From positions 496,001 through 560,000 of the forward strand of contig NZ_MWSJ01000002.1 in NCBI RefSeq assembly GCF_002237755.1: a DNA stretch of 64,000 bases, given 5' to 3'. Positions within the stretch are counted from its first letter, which is position 1. Every line of letters begins with the position of its first letter. The notes below the pieces were generated by a model. It saw only the letters and a program-made list of their open reading frames with translations, did no database searches and was not told where the DNA came from. The DNA is from Lysinibacillus sp. KCTC 33748 (lineage in GTDB: Bacteria > Bacillota > Bacilli > Bacillales_A > Planococcaceae). Positions 48,813 to 57,583 of the stretch are shown here, piece by piece. The position numbers were made by a program, and so were the translations under genes.

Positions 48813-49835
48813 ATGAAAAAAATTACTTTTAAGTTATTCTTTATGCTTATGTTTTTGTTAGTTCCTATGAATGTTTTTGCTGCGGAGTCTTTAGGTGAAT
48901 TTTCATTTGACCCAAGTAAGGTATCTCATCCTTATGACATGGTAAACTCGAAAGGTGAAGTCATTAAGTATGAAGAGTTTAATGACAGTAATTCGCAATT
49001 AATTAACGAAATACCAAGCGTTCAAGGAACGGGAGAAATTTCACCCGTTCAGATTGATTCCATAATGGAAGGACACTCGTTTATCGACATCACACCACCT
49101 CCAGTCGTTATTAATGATTCTACTGCTAGAGGACCATTACAAATATCACCACGGATTGTCATCGGTGACGATAGTAGAAAAAAAGTAGAGAATACTAAAG
49201 AAATGCCATATAGTGCAATTACGTACATTGAAATAAATTGGCCTGATGGAAAAGGTGGTTCTTGTACAGGCTCTTTAATTGGGAAAAATAAAGTCCTAAC
49301 AAATGGGCATTGTGTTATAAATCCAGAAACAAAAGAAACTATAACTAGTGCAAAGGTTTACCCTGGTGTAAGTAATAGTGTTGGATTATTTGGTTCTTAT
49401 AATGTTAATGATTATTATGTAGCTGCAAATTGGGCTTCAACTGGTTCGAGCACTGAAGACTTCGCTATTCTAGTTTTAGATGTATCAAAAGACAATAAAC
49501 AGGCGGGAGATGTTGCAGGTACTTTTGGAATCAAACAGGTGAATAATCTTCTTAATCAAAATATCGGTATTTATGGTTATCCAGGAGACTTAATGGAGGC
49601 AAGTGGTGAGATTTCTCAATTTGGTACGAGAGGAAATATTACAAGAGAGGATGCATCTGTAGCCTTTTATACAATTGATACAGCACCAGGACAATCAGGT
49701 TCAGCATTATTAAATACTGACAATCAAATTGTAGGTGTTCATAGAGGTTCGTTCGTTATTAATGGGAACCCTATGAATGGAGGACCTAAGATGAACTCTT
49801 ATATGTTTAAATTTGTTTCCAAAGCTTTAGAGTAA
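48813..49835 (+). CDS. Secreted V8-like (glutamyl endopeptidase type) serine protease
   Basis: A 340-residue trypsin-fold protease of the S1B/V8 group. A signal peptide (about 1-23, ending VFA) is followed by a propeptide of roughly 110 residues and the catalytic domain. The triad is H166 in LTNGHCV, D216 in STEDFAILVLD and S296 in APGQSGSALL. The group cleaves after glutamate; the specificity pocket was not checked in detail. AAAGGAGGAATAAA precedes the ATG. Monocistronic, with a clear terminator. Confidence 0.92.
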   Translation: MKKITFKLFFMLMFLLVPMNVFAAESLGEFSFDPSKVSHPYDMVNSKGEVIKYEEFNDSNSQLINEIPSVQGTGEISPVQIDSIMEGHSFIDITPPPVVINDSTARGPLQISPRIVIGDDSRKKVENTKEMPYSAITYIEINWPDGKGGSCTGSLIGKNKVLTNGHCVINPETKETITSAKVYPGVSNSVGLFGSYNVNDYYVAANWASTGSSTEDFAILVLDVSKDNKQAGDVAGTFGIKQVNNLLNQNIGIYGYPGDLMEASGEISQFGTRGNITREDASVAFYTIDTAPGQSGSALLNTDNQIVGVHRGSFVINGNPMNGGPKMNSYMFKFVSKALE

Positions 49836-49850
49836 AATTACTAATATTGT

Positions 49851-49886
49851 AGACAAACTGAGAATTTCAGTTTGTCTATTTTTTTG
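49851..49886 (+). terminator. Terminator of the V8-like protease gene
   Basis: AGACAAACTGA / TCAGTTTGTCT, perfect 11-bp stem, then ATTTTTTT. Confidence 0.92.
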
Positions 49887-50521
49887 AATTGAAAAATAAG
49901 AGTAGATGGTAATAGCCATCCTAAACTAACAATAAGAATGTACTATTTATTTGGGAAATTGAAATAGAAAGCATTCAATTAAATGGTCTTGTATAAATCC
50001 AATGTTTTACACCGACGGATGGGAAATTGTAATAAAGATTCGTAAACAATAAAAACGAATCAATAGGGAGCTTTTTCCGAGATTAACTAGTGATTGTTAT
50101 AGGTACATTTATTGTAAGTACATTAATATTAGCGGGAAATAGCAGTTCAAAGTGGGCTGTTCTTTGAATGTTTTAAGATGAAATAGACAGTTTATGCTAC
50201 TACAACGATTTTTGTTAATCGCTATTTTATGGCATAATTTTATCATTTTACGTTGTAACTTTCGACATATTTTTTATTTATTTCTCAGGAAATATTTCAT
50301 AGGAAATTGTAGGTTGTAGCAGTTTGTTTTATGATTTTTTATATAGTTTTTATAGTTAGGGATTAGGTTTGGTTATAGGGTAAGAAAAATGATGATTTTA
50401 TGATTTGTTCTAATGGATTGATTTTTCGCGACCTATCGCCTTTTTTATAGTCATTGATATCGTAGCTTATATTTGGAAAAAAGCATAAGCGGGTTATAAT
50501 AGTAGTAAGGGAGGAAACAAA
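49887..50521. other. Intergenic region, no gene seen
   Basis: About 635 AT-rich bases. A 26-codon stretch near 50091-50168 encodes a hydrophobic peptide (VIVIGTFIVSTLILAG) from GTG without a ribosome site and may be a relic. The promoter of the ATPase gene must lie at the right end (TATAAT near 50496). Confidence 0.5.
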
Positions 50522-51250
50522 ATGTATTTAAAATCATGTAAGGTATTACAGGGTGATATTGAAGATAAAGACCAGTATCCCTTTAATATACCAAGTTTGC
50601 AGGATTTACAAGAGCTAGAGTTTCCTACGAATGTGACCTTCTTTGTTGGGGAAAATGGCTCTGGGAAATCAACACTGCTGGAGGCAATTGCGGATCGCTG
50701 TGATTTTAATACAGCGGGTGGTGGTCGTCAAAATTTATATGAAGTACATAAGGCGGAATCTTCACTAGGGGAATATATCCGTTTGTCATGGATGCCGAAA
50801 GTGACGAATGGTTTTTTCCTACGATCGGAAACATTTTATCAATTTGCAAGTCATATTGATTTGTTAGAAGATCCAAGAAAATATACCGCTTTTGGTGGTA
50901 AGTCGTTACATCATCAATCACATGGTGAGTCCTTTTTATCGCTATTTATGCATCGCTTTAAGGGGAAAGCTATTTATTTATTGGATGAGCCTGAAGCGGC
51001 GTTATCACCTACTAGACAGCTTAGTCTCCTTAAAATTATGAAGGATTTGGAGCATGAGGCCCAATTTATTATCGCCACTCATTCACCTATTTTGCTTGGC
51101 TATCCAAATGCGACAATCTATAGTTTTGATAATGGGAACATTGAGTCTATTCGCTATGAGGATACCATTCATTACATTGTCACGAAGCGCTTTTTAAATG
51201 CACCGGAATCCATTTTTTCAGAGTTATTTGATGAGGAGAGAGAATCATGA
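50522..51250 (+). CDS. AAA/ABC-type ATPase (AAA_21 group)
   Basis: A 242-residue ABC-like ATPase without membrane segments. Walker A is GENGSGKST, the signature-like SHGESFLSLF lies about residue 138, Walker B is AIYLLDEPEAALSP, and the switch histidine is in IIATHSP. Such single-domain ATPases act alone or with partner proteins in DNA repair, defence or stress. The next gene (acetyltransferase) overlaps it by four bases (ATGA). GGGAGGAAACAA precedes the ATG. Its partner and function are unknown. Confidence 0.9.
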   Translation: MYLKSCKVLQGDIEDKDQYPFNIPSLQDLQELEFPTNVTFFVGENGSGKSTLLEAIADRCDFNTAGGGRQNLYEVHKAESSLGEYIRLSWMPKVTNGFFLRSETFYQFASHIDLLEDPRKYTAFGGKSLHHQSHGESFLSLFMHRFKGKAIYLLDEPEAALSPTRQLSLLKIMKDLEHEAQFIIATHSPILLGYPNATIYSFDNGNIESIRYEDTIHYIVTKRFLNAPESIFSELFDEERES

Positions 51251-52470
51251 ATCAACGTAAAGGCTTAGTCATGCGCGAAATAAGATTAGATGAAATGGCA
51301 CAGTCTATCGATTTGCTTAATTATGTTTTTCAAATGTCCATGTCCATTCACAAGGATCGTCGCTTTGTAAATGCCAAAAGTAAGCAATTTAATGAGGGGC
51401 ATGCCATTGGTTGGTTCGATGGTTCGCATCTTGTATCTCAAATTTTAAGCCTACCTTTTGAGGTAAATGTTCATGGTAGGATCTATGAAATGGGAGGCAT
51501 TACTGCGGTCGGAACGTACCCGGAATATTCTGGGCATGGTTTGATGGAGAGCCTTATTATTGAGAGCCTGGAGCGGATGCGCAATGAAGGGCAAAGTATA
51601 TCCTATTTATTTCCATATTCGATCCCGTATTACCGGAAAAAGGGTTGGGAAATTATGAGTGATATTGTGGAATTTCAGATTAAGGATACGCAGCTTCCTC
51701 ACCATAAAGGCTTAAACGGTAAAATCCGCCGTGTAGATCCGAAGCATGAAGATGTTGTGAACATTTATGCACGCTATGCCAAGAAAACACACGGTGTCAT
51801 GGTACGAAATAGCATTGCTTGGAATGAAAAGTTTCAAGAAGATTTCTGGGAAGAAAAATTTATAGATAGTGATGTGAACCTTCAGGCAGCCGTATATTAT
51901 GATGAGGATGATCTGCCACAGGGGTATATGTTTTACCGCATTATGGAGGAAAATTACTACATCGATGAGATTGTCTATTTGCAGGAAGAGGCGCGTAAAG
52001 GCTTATGGAATTTTGTCTCAGCTCATAGCTCGATGATTTATAATGTCTATGGTAAAACAACTGGCAATGAAGCCGTTGCCTTTTTACTAGAAGATAGTGA
52101 AATTATTCAAAAGGTGTCCCCTTATTTTATGGCACGAATTGTCGATGTAAAAGAATTTCTGTTACGCTATCCATTCACGGGAAATGATTTTCAGCTTCGA
52201 CTCGCTGTAACTGATCGCATTGTGGCTTGGAATAATGGCACATTTGTCATCACAAAGCAAGATGGAAAAGTCTCGGTCGAAATGGTGAGTGAGGTACAGT
52301 CTGAAAATGCTGTTCAGCTAACGGTCCAAACTCTTGCCACGATGTTACTAGGTTATAAACGACCGAGCTATTTAGAAAAAATTGAGCGTTTACAAGGCAA
52401 TGCCATTGAAATTGCATTACTAGAGACCATACTACCAATTGGCATTCCAACGTTTATTGATTATTTTTAA
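51247..52470 (+). CDS. Eis-like GNAT acetyltransferase
   Basis: A 407-residue protein of the Eis family: tandem GNAT domains (motif GITAVGTYPEYSGHGLMESLI in the first) and a C-terminal SCP2-like sterol-carrier domain (about 300-400). Eis-type enzymes acetylate amines such as aminoglycosides, lysines or polyamines. The length matches. The start overlaps the ATPase gene stop; an inner ATG at 51271 is possible. Coupled translation with the ATPase implies a joint task, which is unusual for this family and unexplained. Confidence 0.9.
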   Translation: MNQRKGLVMREIRLDEMAQSIDLLNYVFQMSMSIHKDRRFVNAKSKQFNEGHAIGWFDGSHLVSQILSLPFEVNVHGRIYEMGGITAVGTYPEYSGHGLMESLIIESLERMRNEGQSISYLFPYSIPYYRKKGWEIMSDIVEFQIKDTQLPHHKGLNGKIRRVDPKHEDVVNIYARYAKKTHGVMVRNSIAWNEKFQEDFWEEKFIDSDVNLQAAVYYDEDDLPQGYMFYRIMEENYYIDEIVYLQEEARKGLWNFVSAHSSMIYNVYGKTTGNEAVAFLLEDSEIIQKVSPYFMARIVDVKEFLLRYPFTGNDFQLRLAVTDRIVAWNNGTFVITKQDGKVSVEMVSEVQSENAVQLTVQTLATMLLGYKRPSYLEKIERLQGNAIEIALLETILPIGIPTFIDYF

Positions 52471-52478
52471 CTTATTTA

Positions 52479-52521
52479 TTGGGATTTGTGCAGAGACAGA
52501 CTGTGCAGATCCTTTTTTTTA
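52479..52521 (+). terminator. Terminator of the ATPase-Eis operon
   Basis: GGATTTGTGCAG / CTGTGCAGATCC with G-U pairs and a 7-base loop, then eight T. Confidence 0.85.
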
Positions 52522-52643
52522 AGGATTCAGGAGGGAATTGATCGGGTAAGCGAAAGAACTGCTTTGGAGAACTTTATTGCCTTATTAAGGAAACATCTAA
52601 TTCGCTAAAATCGTTTCTTATATAAACAGATTGGGGGATATCG

Positions 52644-53232
52644 ATGAACGAATCCGAGAAGATGCAACGCAAGAAAGTATACAAACAAACTTTTCTAGTG
52701 CTACTTATTTGGATTTTATTTTTTGTTAGTATTATAGGGTACGGTATTTATTGGTTATTTTTTGATTGGTCTAGATTTAAATAAGATTTGATTGCTGAAT
52801 CTACATCACCACAAGGAACCTATACGGTGAAAGCTTATGTTTCAGATGCTGGGGCGACGACTTCTTATGCGGTATTGGGAGAATTAAGCTTAACTTCTTT
52901 CAGCAGAAGTCAACTACCTTTATCGTGATGGTGAGATGAATACAGTATTAAGTCACTTTTCAGGGGGACATACATCCGCTGAAAGAAGTTAAGGCCTCTG
53001 GCGGATGTCACGGAATCAGAAAAGGAGTTCTTTATGCATGCACAAAGCCGATTCCGGACGCAATTATGCCAAGGCATAATTGAATCATGAGAAAAGAAAA
53101 TCTAAGAAGATATATTGGCAATATCGAAAAAATGAAGCTTACATTCAATGGAGCGACGATGATACGGTCAGTATTAACGGAGTGACATTGAATGTGCCAG
53201 ATGAAACATATGATTATCGAGAAAATGAGTAG
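52644..53232 (+). pseudogene. DUF5412-like gene broken by a stop codon and a repeat insertion
   Basis: ATG behind TTGGGGGATATCG begins a membrane-anchored protein (helix KQTFLVLLIWILFFVSIIGY). An in-frame TAA at 52782 interrupts it, then the same frame reads LIAESTSPQGTYTVKAYVSD and GATTSYAVLGELS, the core of DUF5412. At that point repeat DNA (about 52889-53087) enters. The gene resumes in another frame as KKIYWQYRKNEAYIQWSDDD up to TAG 53232. The N-terminal 46 residues may still be made. Confidence 0.8.
52889..53087. repeat. Inserted repeat element (MITE/REP-like) with inverted repeats
   Basis: A perfect 16-bp inverted repeat, CTTAACTTCTTTCAGC (52889-52904) and its complement (52978-52993), encloses 73 bases. 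Then ACATCCGC / GCGGATGT (52972-53008) forms a stem, and the right end closes with CAATTATGCC-AA-GGCATAATTG (53062-53083). The right part recurs upstream of fumC and, weaker, downstream of bioY. It has no coding capacity. Confidence 0.8.
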
Positions 53233-53257
53233 CCATAACGATTGCAGTTATGGCTTA

Positions 53258-54643
53258 TTATTTTGTAATCCAAGCTTTTTTTAGTTGTTGCACACCGAGG
53301 ATAAGTTCTTCCATTTTTAACTTACTAAAGCCTAATTGAATAATTGGCGCTGAACTTATCTGTTGTAGAAAATAGGGGCTCGTAGGGTAGACCTTTACTC
53401 CGTATTGTTGAGCGTTTTGGATGAGCTGTTCTTCTGAAAATTGGGTATGCACCTTGACCAAAATATAAAGTCCAGATTGCTCTCCAAGAATCGTAATTTT
53501 TTCTCCAAATTGCTTGGTAAGTTCCTCTACAAGTGTATTTATTTTATGTTTATAGGTGATACGCATTCTTTTAATATGTCGTGTCCATTCACCTTGTTCC
53601 ATGAATTTCGCCATTGTTAATTGATGTAAGGACGAGGCGTTTTGTTCAAAATGAGCAAATCGTTTTTTATATGGCTGAACGAGTGCTTTTGGTAGCACCA
53701 TATAACTTAAACGAATAGCTGGTAAAAATGATTTTGAAAATGTCCCCATGTAAATAACTCGTGACTTGTCGATGGAGGCGAGAGCAGGAAACGGCTGTTG
53801 CGTGTAACGGAATTCACCATCATAATCATCCTCAAGTATATAGCCATCGACGTTTTTGGCCCACTGAATTAAAGCTTGTCGCTGCTGAATGCTCATGGAA
53901 ACCCCATATGGGAAATGGTGAGAAGGGGTGACATAGAGTAAACGCGAATGTAAATGCGCTAAATGCTCAAGCTGCGCACCGCTTTCCAACACAGGTAATG
54001 TCTCAATATGAAAGTCATGTAGCTTGAACGCTTCTCGTGCGCCGTTGTAGCCAGGATCTTCTAAAATAACACTTTGGAAATCTTGCTTAAATAGAAAGCC
54101 TAGATAAATTAACATTTGTTGCGTGCTACTTCCGATAATAATGTCTTCTTCGTTTACATGAACCCCACGAGCTTGAAGTAAATAATGTACAAGCTGTTCC
54201 TTTAAAAGGGGCTCGCCGAAAGGGTCGCCATATTGATAGCACTCGTTTAAAGGTAACACTTGATTAGCCATTTGACGCCATATTTTTAAAGGGAAATGCT
54301 GTTGATCGACAGCGCCAGCGCGAAAGTCAATGATGATATCTTCACGCTTATTTTTCGTATTTTGAGTAAGGCTTGGTCGTTCCTCCTGTAGAAACACTTG
54401 TTCAAATTCATTGACGAAATAGCCCTTTCGACCTTCACCACGTATGTATCCTTCCGCTATTAGCTGCTCATAGGCAGTTAACGTTGTATTTCGACTGACA
54501 TGTAAAGTTTCGGTTAGCCTTCGAATAGAAGGAAGAGAATCATTTGTTTTCAATGTCCCTTGTTCGATTAACCATTTGACCTGCTGATAAATTTGTTTAT
54601 ACTTTGCTTCTTCTTCAGTGAATAAGAAAATAAAATCCTCCAT
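53258..54643 (-). CDS. MocR/PdxR-type regulator (GntR HTH fused to aminotransferase fold)
   Basis: A 461-residue fusion. An N-terminal GntR winged helix (about 8-75; SLPSIRRLTETLHVSRNTTLTAYEQLIAEGYI) is joined to a fold-type I aminotransferase domain (about 105-460) with the PLP lysine in TFSKSFLPAIRLSYMV and ILEDDYDGEFRY. Family members control vitamin B6, GABA or amino acid genes using PLP as ligand. AAGGAGGGGCTTT fixes the ATG at 54643. The divergent acetyltransferase genes from 54756 are the natural targets; the 112-base space between holds their promoters. Confidence 0.93.
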   Translation of the reverse strand: MEDFIFLFTEEEAKYKQIYQQVKWLIEQGTLKTNDSLPSIRRLTETLHVSRNTTLTAYEQLIAEGYIRGEGRKGYFVNEFEQVFLQEERPSLTQNTKNKREDIIIDFRAGAVDQQHFPLKIWRQMANQVLPLNECYQYGDPFGEPLLKEQLVHYLLQARGVHVNEEDIIIGSSTQQMLIYLGFLFKQDFQSVILEDPGYNGAREAFKLHDFHIETLPVLESGAQLEHLAHLHSRLLYVTPSHHFPYGVSMSIQQRQALIQWAKNVDGYILEDDYDGEFRYTQQPFPALASIDKSRVIYMGTFSKSFLPAIRLSYMVLPKALVQPYKKRFAHFEQNASSLHQLTMAKFMEQGEWTRHIKRMRITYKHKINTLVEELTKQFGEKITILGEQSGLYILVKVHTQFSEEQLIQNAQQYGVKVYPTSPYFLQQISSAPIIQLGFSKLKMEELILGVQQLKKAWITK

Positions 54644-54755
54644 AAAGCCCCTCCTTGACATGGCAAATGTCTAGAACTGTTTCTTTTTGAATGTCAGTTT
54701 GTTAATTATCATAATACATGAATGACATATAAAAAAGGAATGGGGAGATAAGTGA

Positions 54756-55196
54756 ATGGAGGTTTGTTCAGTAACTTTAGCAACGGTTGGAGAGGTCGTG
54801 CCATTATTTAATGCCTATCGGGAGTTTTACGGTCAACAATCTGACTTAGAGCAGGCTAACCAGTTTCTATTAGAGCGTTTAAATAAGGAAGAGTCGGTCA
54901 TTTTTCTAGCTTATATAAATGCGCAGCCAGTTGGTTTTGTTCAGCTCTATCCTACTTTTTCATCTGTTGCAATGAAAAAGGCATTTATTTTAAACGATCT
55001 ATTTGTGGCTGAGCATGCTAGGAAACAAGGGGTAGCACAGGCCCTAATTGAACAGTGCTATTCGTATTGTGTACAAAACGATGCGCGTTATTTAGGTTTA
55101 GAAACAGCGACAGACAACGTGCGTGCTAAAAAATTATATGAAAAGCTCGGGATGAGAATTGATAATGGCGTATTTCATTATATTAAATATTGGTAA
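54756..55196 (+). CDS. GNAT family N-acetyltransferase
   Basis: A 146-residue acetyltransferase. The acetyl-CoA motif is ILNDLFVAEHARKQGVAQALIEQ, followed by YLGLETATDNVRAKKLYEKLGM. GGGGAGATAAGTGA precedes the ATG. Divergent from the MocR regulator and followed after 15 bases by another GNAT, so a two-gene operon likely under MocR control. Substrate unknown. Confidence 0.9.
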   Translation: MEVCSVTLATVGEVVPLFNAYREFYGQQSDLEQANQFLLERLNKEESVIFLAYINAQPVGFVQLYPTFSSVAMKKAFILNDLFVAEHARKQGVAQALIEQCYSYCVQNDARYLGLETATDNVRAKKLYEKLGMRIDNGVFHYIKYW

Positions 55197-55211
55197 AAGG
55201 AGGTTTGAATA

Positions 55212-55640
55212 ATGACCGTAACCATCAAGCAATTAACAACTCAGCAAGAGTGGATGGAAGCATATGCTGTTATGATGCAGCTCCGTACGGAATTAACAGT
55301 AGAAAAGTATCTCCTACTATTAAAGGAAATGATGCAAGATGGCTATATGTTATTTGCTTTATATGAAAATATGAACATGGTGGCAGTCGCCGGATTAAGT
55401 TGGAGAGTCAATTTTTACAGTGAACGCCATATTTTTGTTTATGATTTAGTAACGGATGAGCAGTATCGTTCAAGGGGCTATGGTGAGAAATTATTGCATT
55501 ATCTTCACCAATGGGGCAAAGAAAATGGGGCGCACTATATTGCTTTAGAGTCTGGTATTCAAAGGATTAATGCACATCGCTTTTATGAGGGTCGATTAGG
55601 GTATGAAAAATGGTGCTATTCTTTTCGAAAAGCATTGTGA
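55212..55640 (+). CDS. GNAT family N-acetyltransferase
   Basis: A 142-residue acetyltransferase. Motif A is DLVTDEQYRSRGYGEKLLHYL, followed by YIALESGIQRINAHRFYEGRLGYEK. AAAAGGAGGTTTGAATA precedes the ATG. Second gene of the operon opposite the MocR regulator. Little sequence resemblance to its neighbour beyond the fold. Substrate unknown. Confidence 0.9.
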   Translation: MTVTIKQLTTQQEWMEAYAVMMQLRTELTVEKYLLLLKEMMQDGYMLFALYENMNMVAVAGLSWRVNFYSERHIFVYDLVTDEQYRSRGYGEKLLHYLHQWGKENGAHYIALESGIQRINAHRFYEGRLGYEKWCYSFRKAL

Positions 55641-55700
55641 CTCAGAAGGAATATGATTTTTTAAACTTCACACACTAATGGAAACATGAAGGAGGTTTAT

Positions 55701-56102
55701 ATGAAAGTAACGTTCAAAAAGCTTTTTCTAATAAGCATATTTATGATGAGCTTTACATCAATTGGTTATGCAAATAATGTAATTCAACAACATGCAAATG
55801 GTGAGGAGGGACAGGTTGTATACCATGTAAAGTACGATTATGCTGCTATTTGTAAAGTTCTTGGGATTACGAAAGAAGTATATGATCAATATTGGAAAGA
55901 AGGACTTTCGATTGTCGATATGGCAAAAAGGGAAGGTATTGACCAACGTGAAATAATAAATTATTTTGTGACATTTCACTATCAAGAAATGCAAAAGTGG
56001 CGAAAGAAGGGGGCGATGAACGAACATCATTATTTTGATTTAGTTTATGAATTAAAAGATGAAATTACAGATTTTATTGAGAGAAATCCGAATAAAGAAT
56101 GA
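55701..56102 (+). CDS. Secreted hypothetical protein, 133 residues
   Basis: A signal peptide (about 1-24, ending YA before NN) precedes a mostly helical mature protein with a repeat-like region (YAAICKVLGITKEVYDQYWKEGLSIVDMAKREG) resembling small HTH-like or SHOCT-like helices. AAGGAGGTTTAT is set for the ATG at 55701; the frame opens at 55686. Monocistronic with terminator. Family not recognised. Confidence 0.7.
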   Translation: MKVTFKKLFLISIFMMSFTSIGYANNVIQQHANGEEGQVVYHVKYDYAAICKVLGITKEVYDQYWKEGLSIVDMAKREGIDQREIINYFVTFHYQEMQKWRKKGAMNEHHYFDLVYELKDEITDFIERNPNKE

Positions 56103-56103
56103 A

Positions 56104-56138
56104 AACGACTAGTGTTTTTCTAGTCGTGTTTTTTTATG
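56104..56138 (+). terminator. Terminator of the secreted protein gene
   Basis: ACGACTAG / CTAGTCGT with a 7-base loop, then GTTTTTTT. Confidence 0.9.
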
Positions 56139-56186
56139 GGTAAATACTGATTAGTATTTAATATTTAGTTATAAAAGATAATTATT

Positions 56187-56238
56187 TAATGATTATCATT
56201 AAATTTATCTTGATTTTAACGCAGCTGTTTAATATGCT
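56187..56238 (+). promoter_or_regulatory. Fur-box-like palindrome and promoter before the CPBP gene
   Basis: TAATGATTATCATTA (56187-56201) equals the central 15 bases of the 19-bp Fur consensus. Eight bases later is TTGATT (56210-56215), 17 bases, TATGCT (56233-56238). The box lies just upstream of the -35, so the effect of Fur could be positive or negative. Confidence 0.6.
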
Positions 56239-56242
56239 TAAT

Positions 56243-56335
56243 ATGAAGAAGGACAGCTATAGAATAACGGCGGATTTCTCCATCCTAGAGGAACCTTTCA
56301 CCATCGCTTGTCATTCTTCATGTAAAACACTATGA
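56243..56335 (+). promoter_or_regulatory. Structured 5' leader of the CPBP gene
   Basis: The predicted start (about 56245) opens with GAAGAAGGACAGC, which pairs with GCTTGTCATTCTTC at 56308-56321 (one mismatch, one bulge), closing a roughly 75-base domain with inner hairpins (GGAT-TTCTCC-ATCC). The same bases hold a 30-codon frame (tail CHSSCKTL), but its ATG would lie before the start site and it lacks a ribosome site. No known riboswitch class is recognised. Confidence 0.45.
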
Positions 56336-56348
56336 ACAGGGGGAAATA

Positions 56349-56957
56349 ATGGTTTTGCAAAGTGTAATAGATGCAGTTTTTCAGGTCTTTTTATTGTCGG
56401 CTATACCATTTGCTTGGTGGTTTTTCTCAGCAAAAAAGGAACAATCATTTTTTACATGGCTAGGCCTCCAAAAGCCTATCATTGAAAATAAAGGTAATTA
56501 TATTGTGTGGTTCTTATTCATTGTTGTTTTAATAGTCGTATCACTTACTACAATTACCTATTTCTTCCTTGATAGCTCAACCTTAGCGTCAAATCGCTTT
56601 GCAGGGCTTGGTTTTTCAGCATTCATTCCTGCACTGCTCCATGCTTTTGTACAAACAGGATTGTCAGAGGAGCTGTTTTTCAGAGGCTTTTTACTGAAAA
56701 GATTCATGCATAAGTTTGGTTTTCAAATTGGAAATATCCTGCAAAGTTTACTGTTTGGCATATTACATGGATTGATGATGTTTTCTTTTATTCCTTTTGG
56801 TGTTGTAGTGTTGGTTGTTTTAGCAACCGGTTTTGCAGGATATTTAATGGGGTGGATCAATGAACGAAAATCCAATGGCTCCATTATCACAAGCTGGGGC
56901 ATACATGGCATTGGCAATTTGTTGGCCGCCTTCGTGGCAATGTTTAATATGCTCTAA
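56349..56957 (+). CDS. CPBP family intramembrane glutamic endopeptidase
   Basis: A 202-residue, six-helix membrane protease. The CPBP/Abi motifs are present: EE and R in LSEELFFRGFLLK, FxxxH in LFGILHGLMMF, and H in WGIHGIGNLLAAF. Family members process prenylated or signal-type membrane peptides, and some give self-immunity to bacteriocins. ACAGGGGGAAATA precedes the ATG. A Fur-like box and a structured leader precede it, which is unusual for this family. It begins a run of small same-strand genes. Confidence 0.9.
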   Translation: MVLQSVIDAVFQVFLLSAIPFAWWFFSAKKEQSFFTWLGLQKPIIENKGNYIVWFLFIVVLIVVSLTTITYFFLDSSTLASNRFAGLGFSAFIPALLHAFVQTGLSEELFFRGFLLKRFMHKFGFQIGNILQSLLFGILHGLMMFSFIPFGVVVLVVLATGFAGYLMGWINERKSNGSIITSWGIHGIGNLLAAFVAMFNML

Positions 56958-57019
56958 AGACCTAGCTCATTTGCATTTCATCATTTTCCCTTGCATAATA
57001 AAGCGGAGAGGTGATTGAA

Positions 57020-57229
57020 ATGCAATTCATCGAGCAAGTAGTAAAAGGATGCTTGATTATCGGTTTAATATTAATGGGAGGGCGTATTATCACTTCAATA
57101 TGCCGCTATTATAATATAGCATTTACGACTTTTTTCGTTGATTATCATGTCGCCTCACTAGCTATACTCTTAATAGGTATTATAGGAACAGAGATACTGA
57201 ATAGACGAAAAAGGAAGGGACGAGCATAG
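57020..57229 (+). CDS. Small two-helix membrane protein
   Basis: A 69-residue protein with two hydrophobic helices (about 8-25 and 42-57) and a basic tail (NRRKRKGRA). GAGAGGTGATTGAA is set for the ATG at 57020. It abuts the next gene with no gap. Family not recognised. Confidence 0.7.
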   Translation: MQFIEQVVKGCLIIGLILMGGRIITSICRYYNIAFTTFFVDYHVASLAILLIGIIGTEILNRRKRKGRA

Positions 57230-57415
57230 ATGACGGAATGGCCAAAGGGTGTAGCGAAGCCTGCTATACGTGCATTAAATGCGGCAGGATTTACACGATT
57301 AGAGCAATTGGAAAAGGTTGATTTATCGACGTTAAAAAAATTACACGGGATGGGGCCTAAAGCGTTAGCGGCCATTGAAGCAGCACTGAATGAAAGTAGG
57401 GAAAACAGTGAATAA
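57230..57415 (+). CDS. Small helix-hairpin-helix DNA-binding-type protein
   Basis: A 61-residue protein built almost wholly of helix-hairpin-helix motifs (GVAKPAIRALNAAGFTRLEQL, then LKKLHGMGPKALAAIEAAL), like the C-terminal domain of RNA polymerase alpha. It probably binds DNA without sequence specificity. GAAGGGACGAGCATAG precedes the ATG. It overlaps the next gene by eight bases. Confidence 0.8.
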   Translation: MTEWPKGVAKPAIRALNAAGFTRLEQLEKVDLSTLKKLHGMGPKALAAIEAALNESRENSE

Positions 57416-57575
57416 ACTAACATTATTATTACTGGCAATGGTGGTTTATTATATTCTTGTTGTTCTCGTAATCAGCAAGTTGTTTATTATTCCTCTCATG
57501 AAATTTATGGCGCTTATATTCTTCCTTGGAGCAGGCTTTATTTTTTCTCGAAAGATGCGAAGGAAATTACAATAG
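57408..57575 (+). CDS. Small two-helix membrane protein
   Basis: A 55-residue protein with two long hydrophobic helices and a basic end (SRKMRRKLQ). The GTG at 57408 follows AGGG at good distance; the in-frame ATG at 57390 is an alternative but lies deep in the previous gene. Coupled to neighbours on both sides. Family not recognised. Confidence 0.6.
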   Translation: MNKLTLLLLAMVVYYILVVLVISKLFIIPLMKFMALIFFLGAGFIFSRKMRRKLQ

Positions 57576-57583
57576 GTGGAATT

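Noticed and set aside
56243-56335. 30-codon frame with a Cys/Ser/Thr-rich end, like a modified peptide precursor
   Set aside because: The ATG lies before the predicted transcription start, there is no ribosome site, no modification enzyme is nearby, and the bases are explained by a folded leader.
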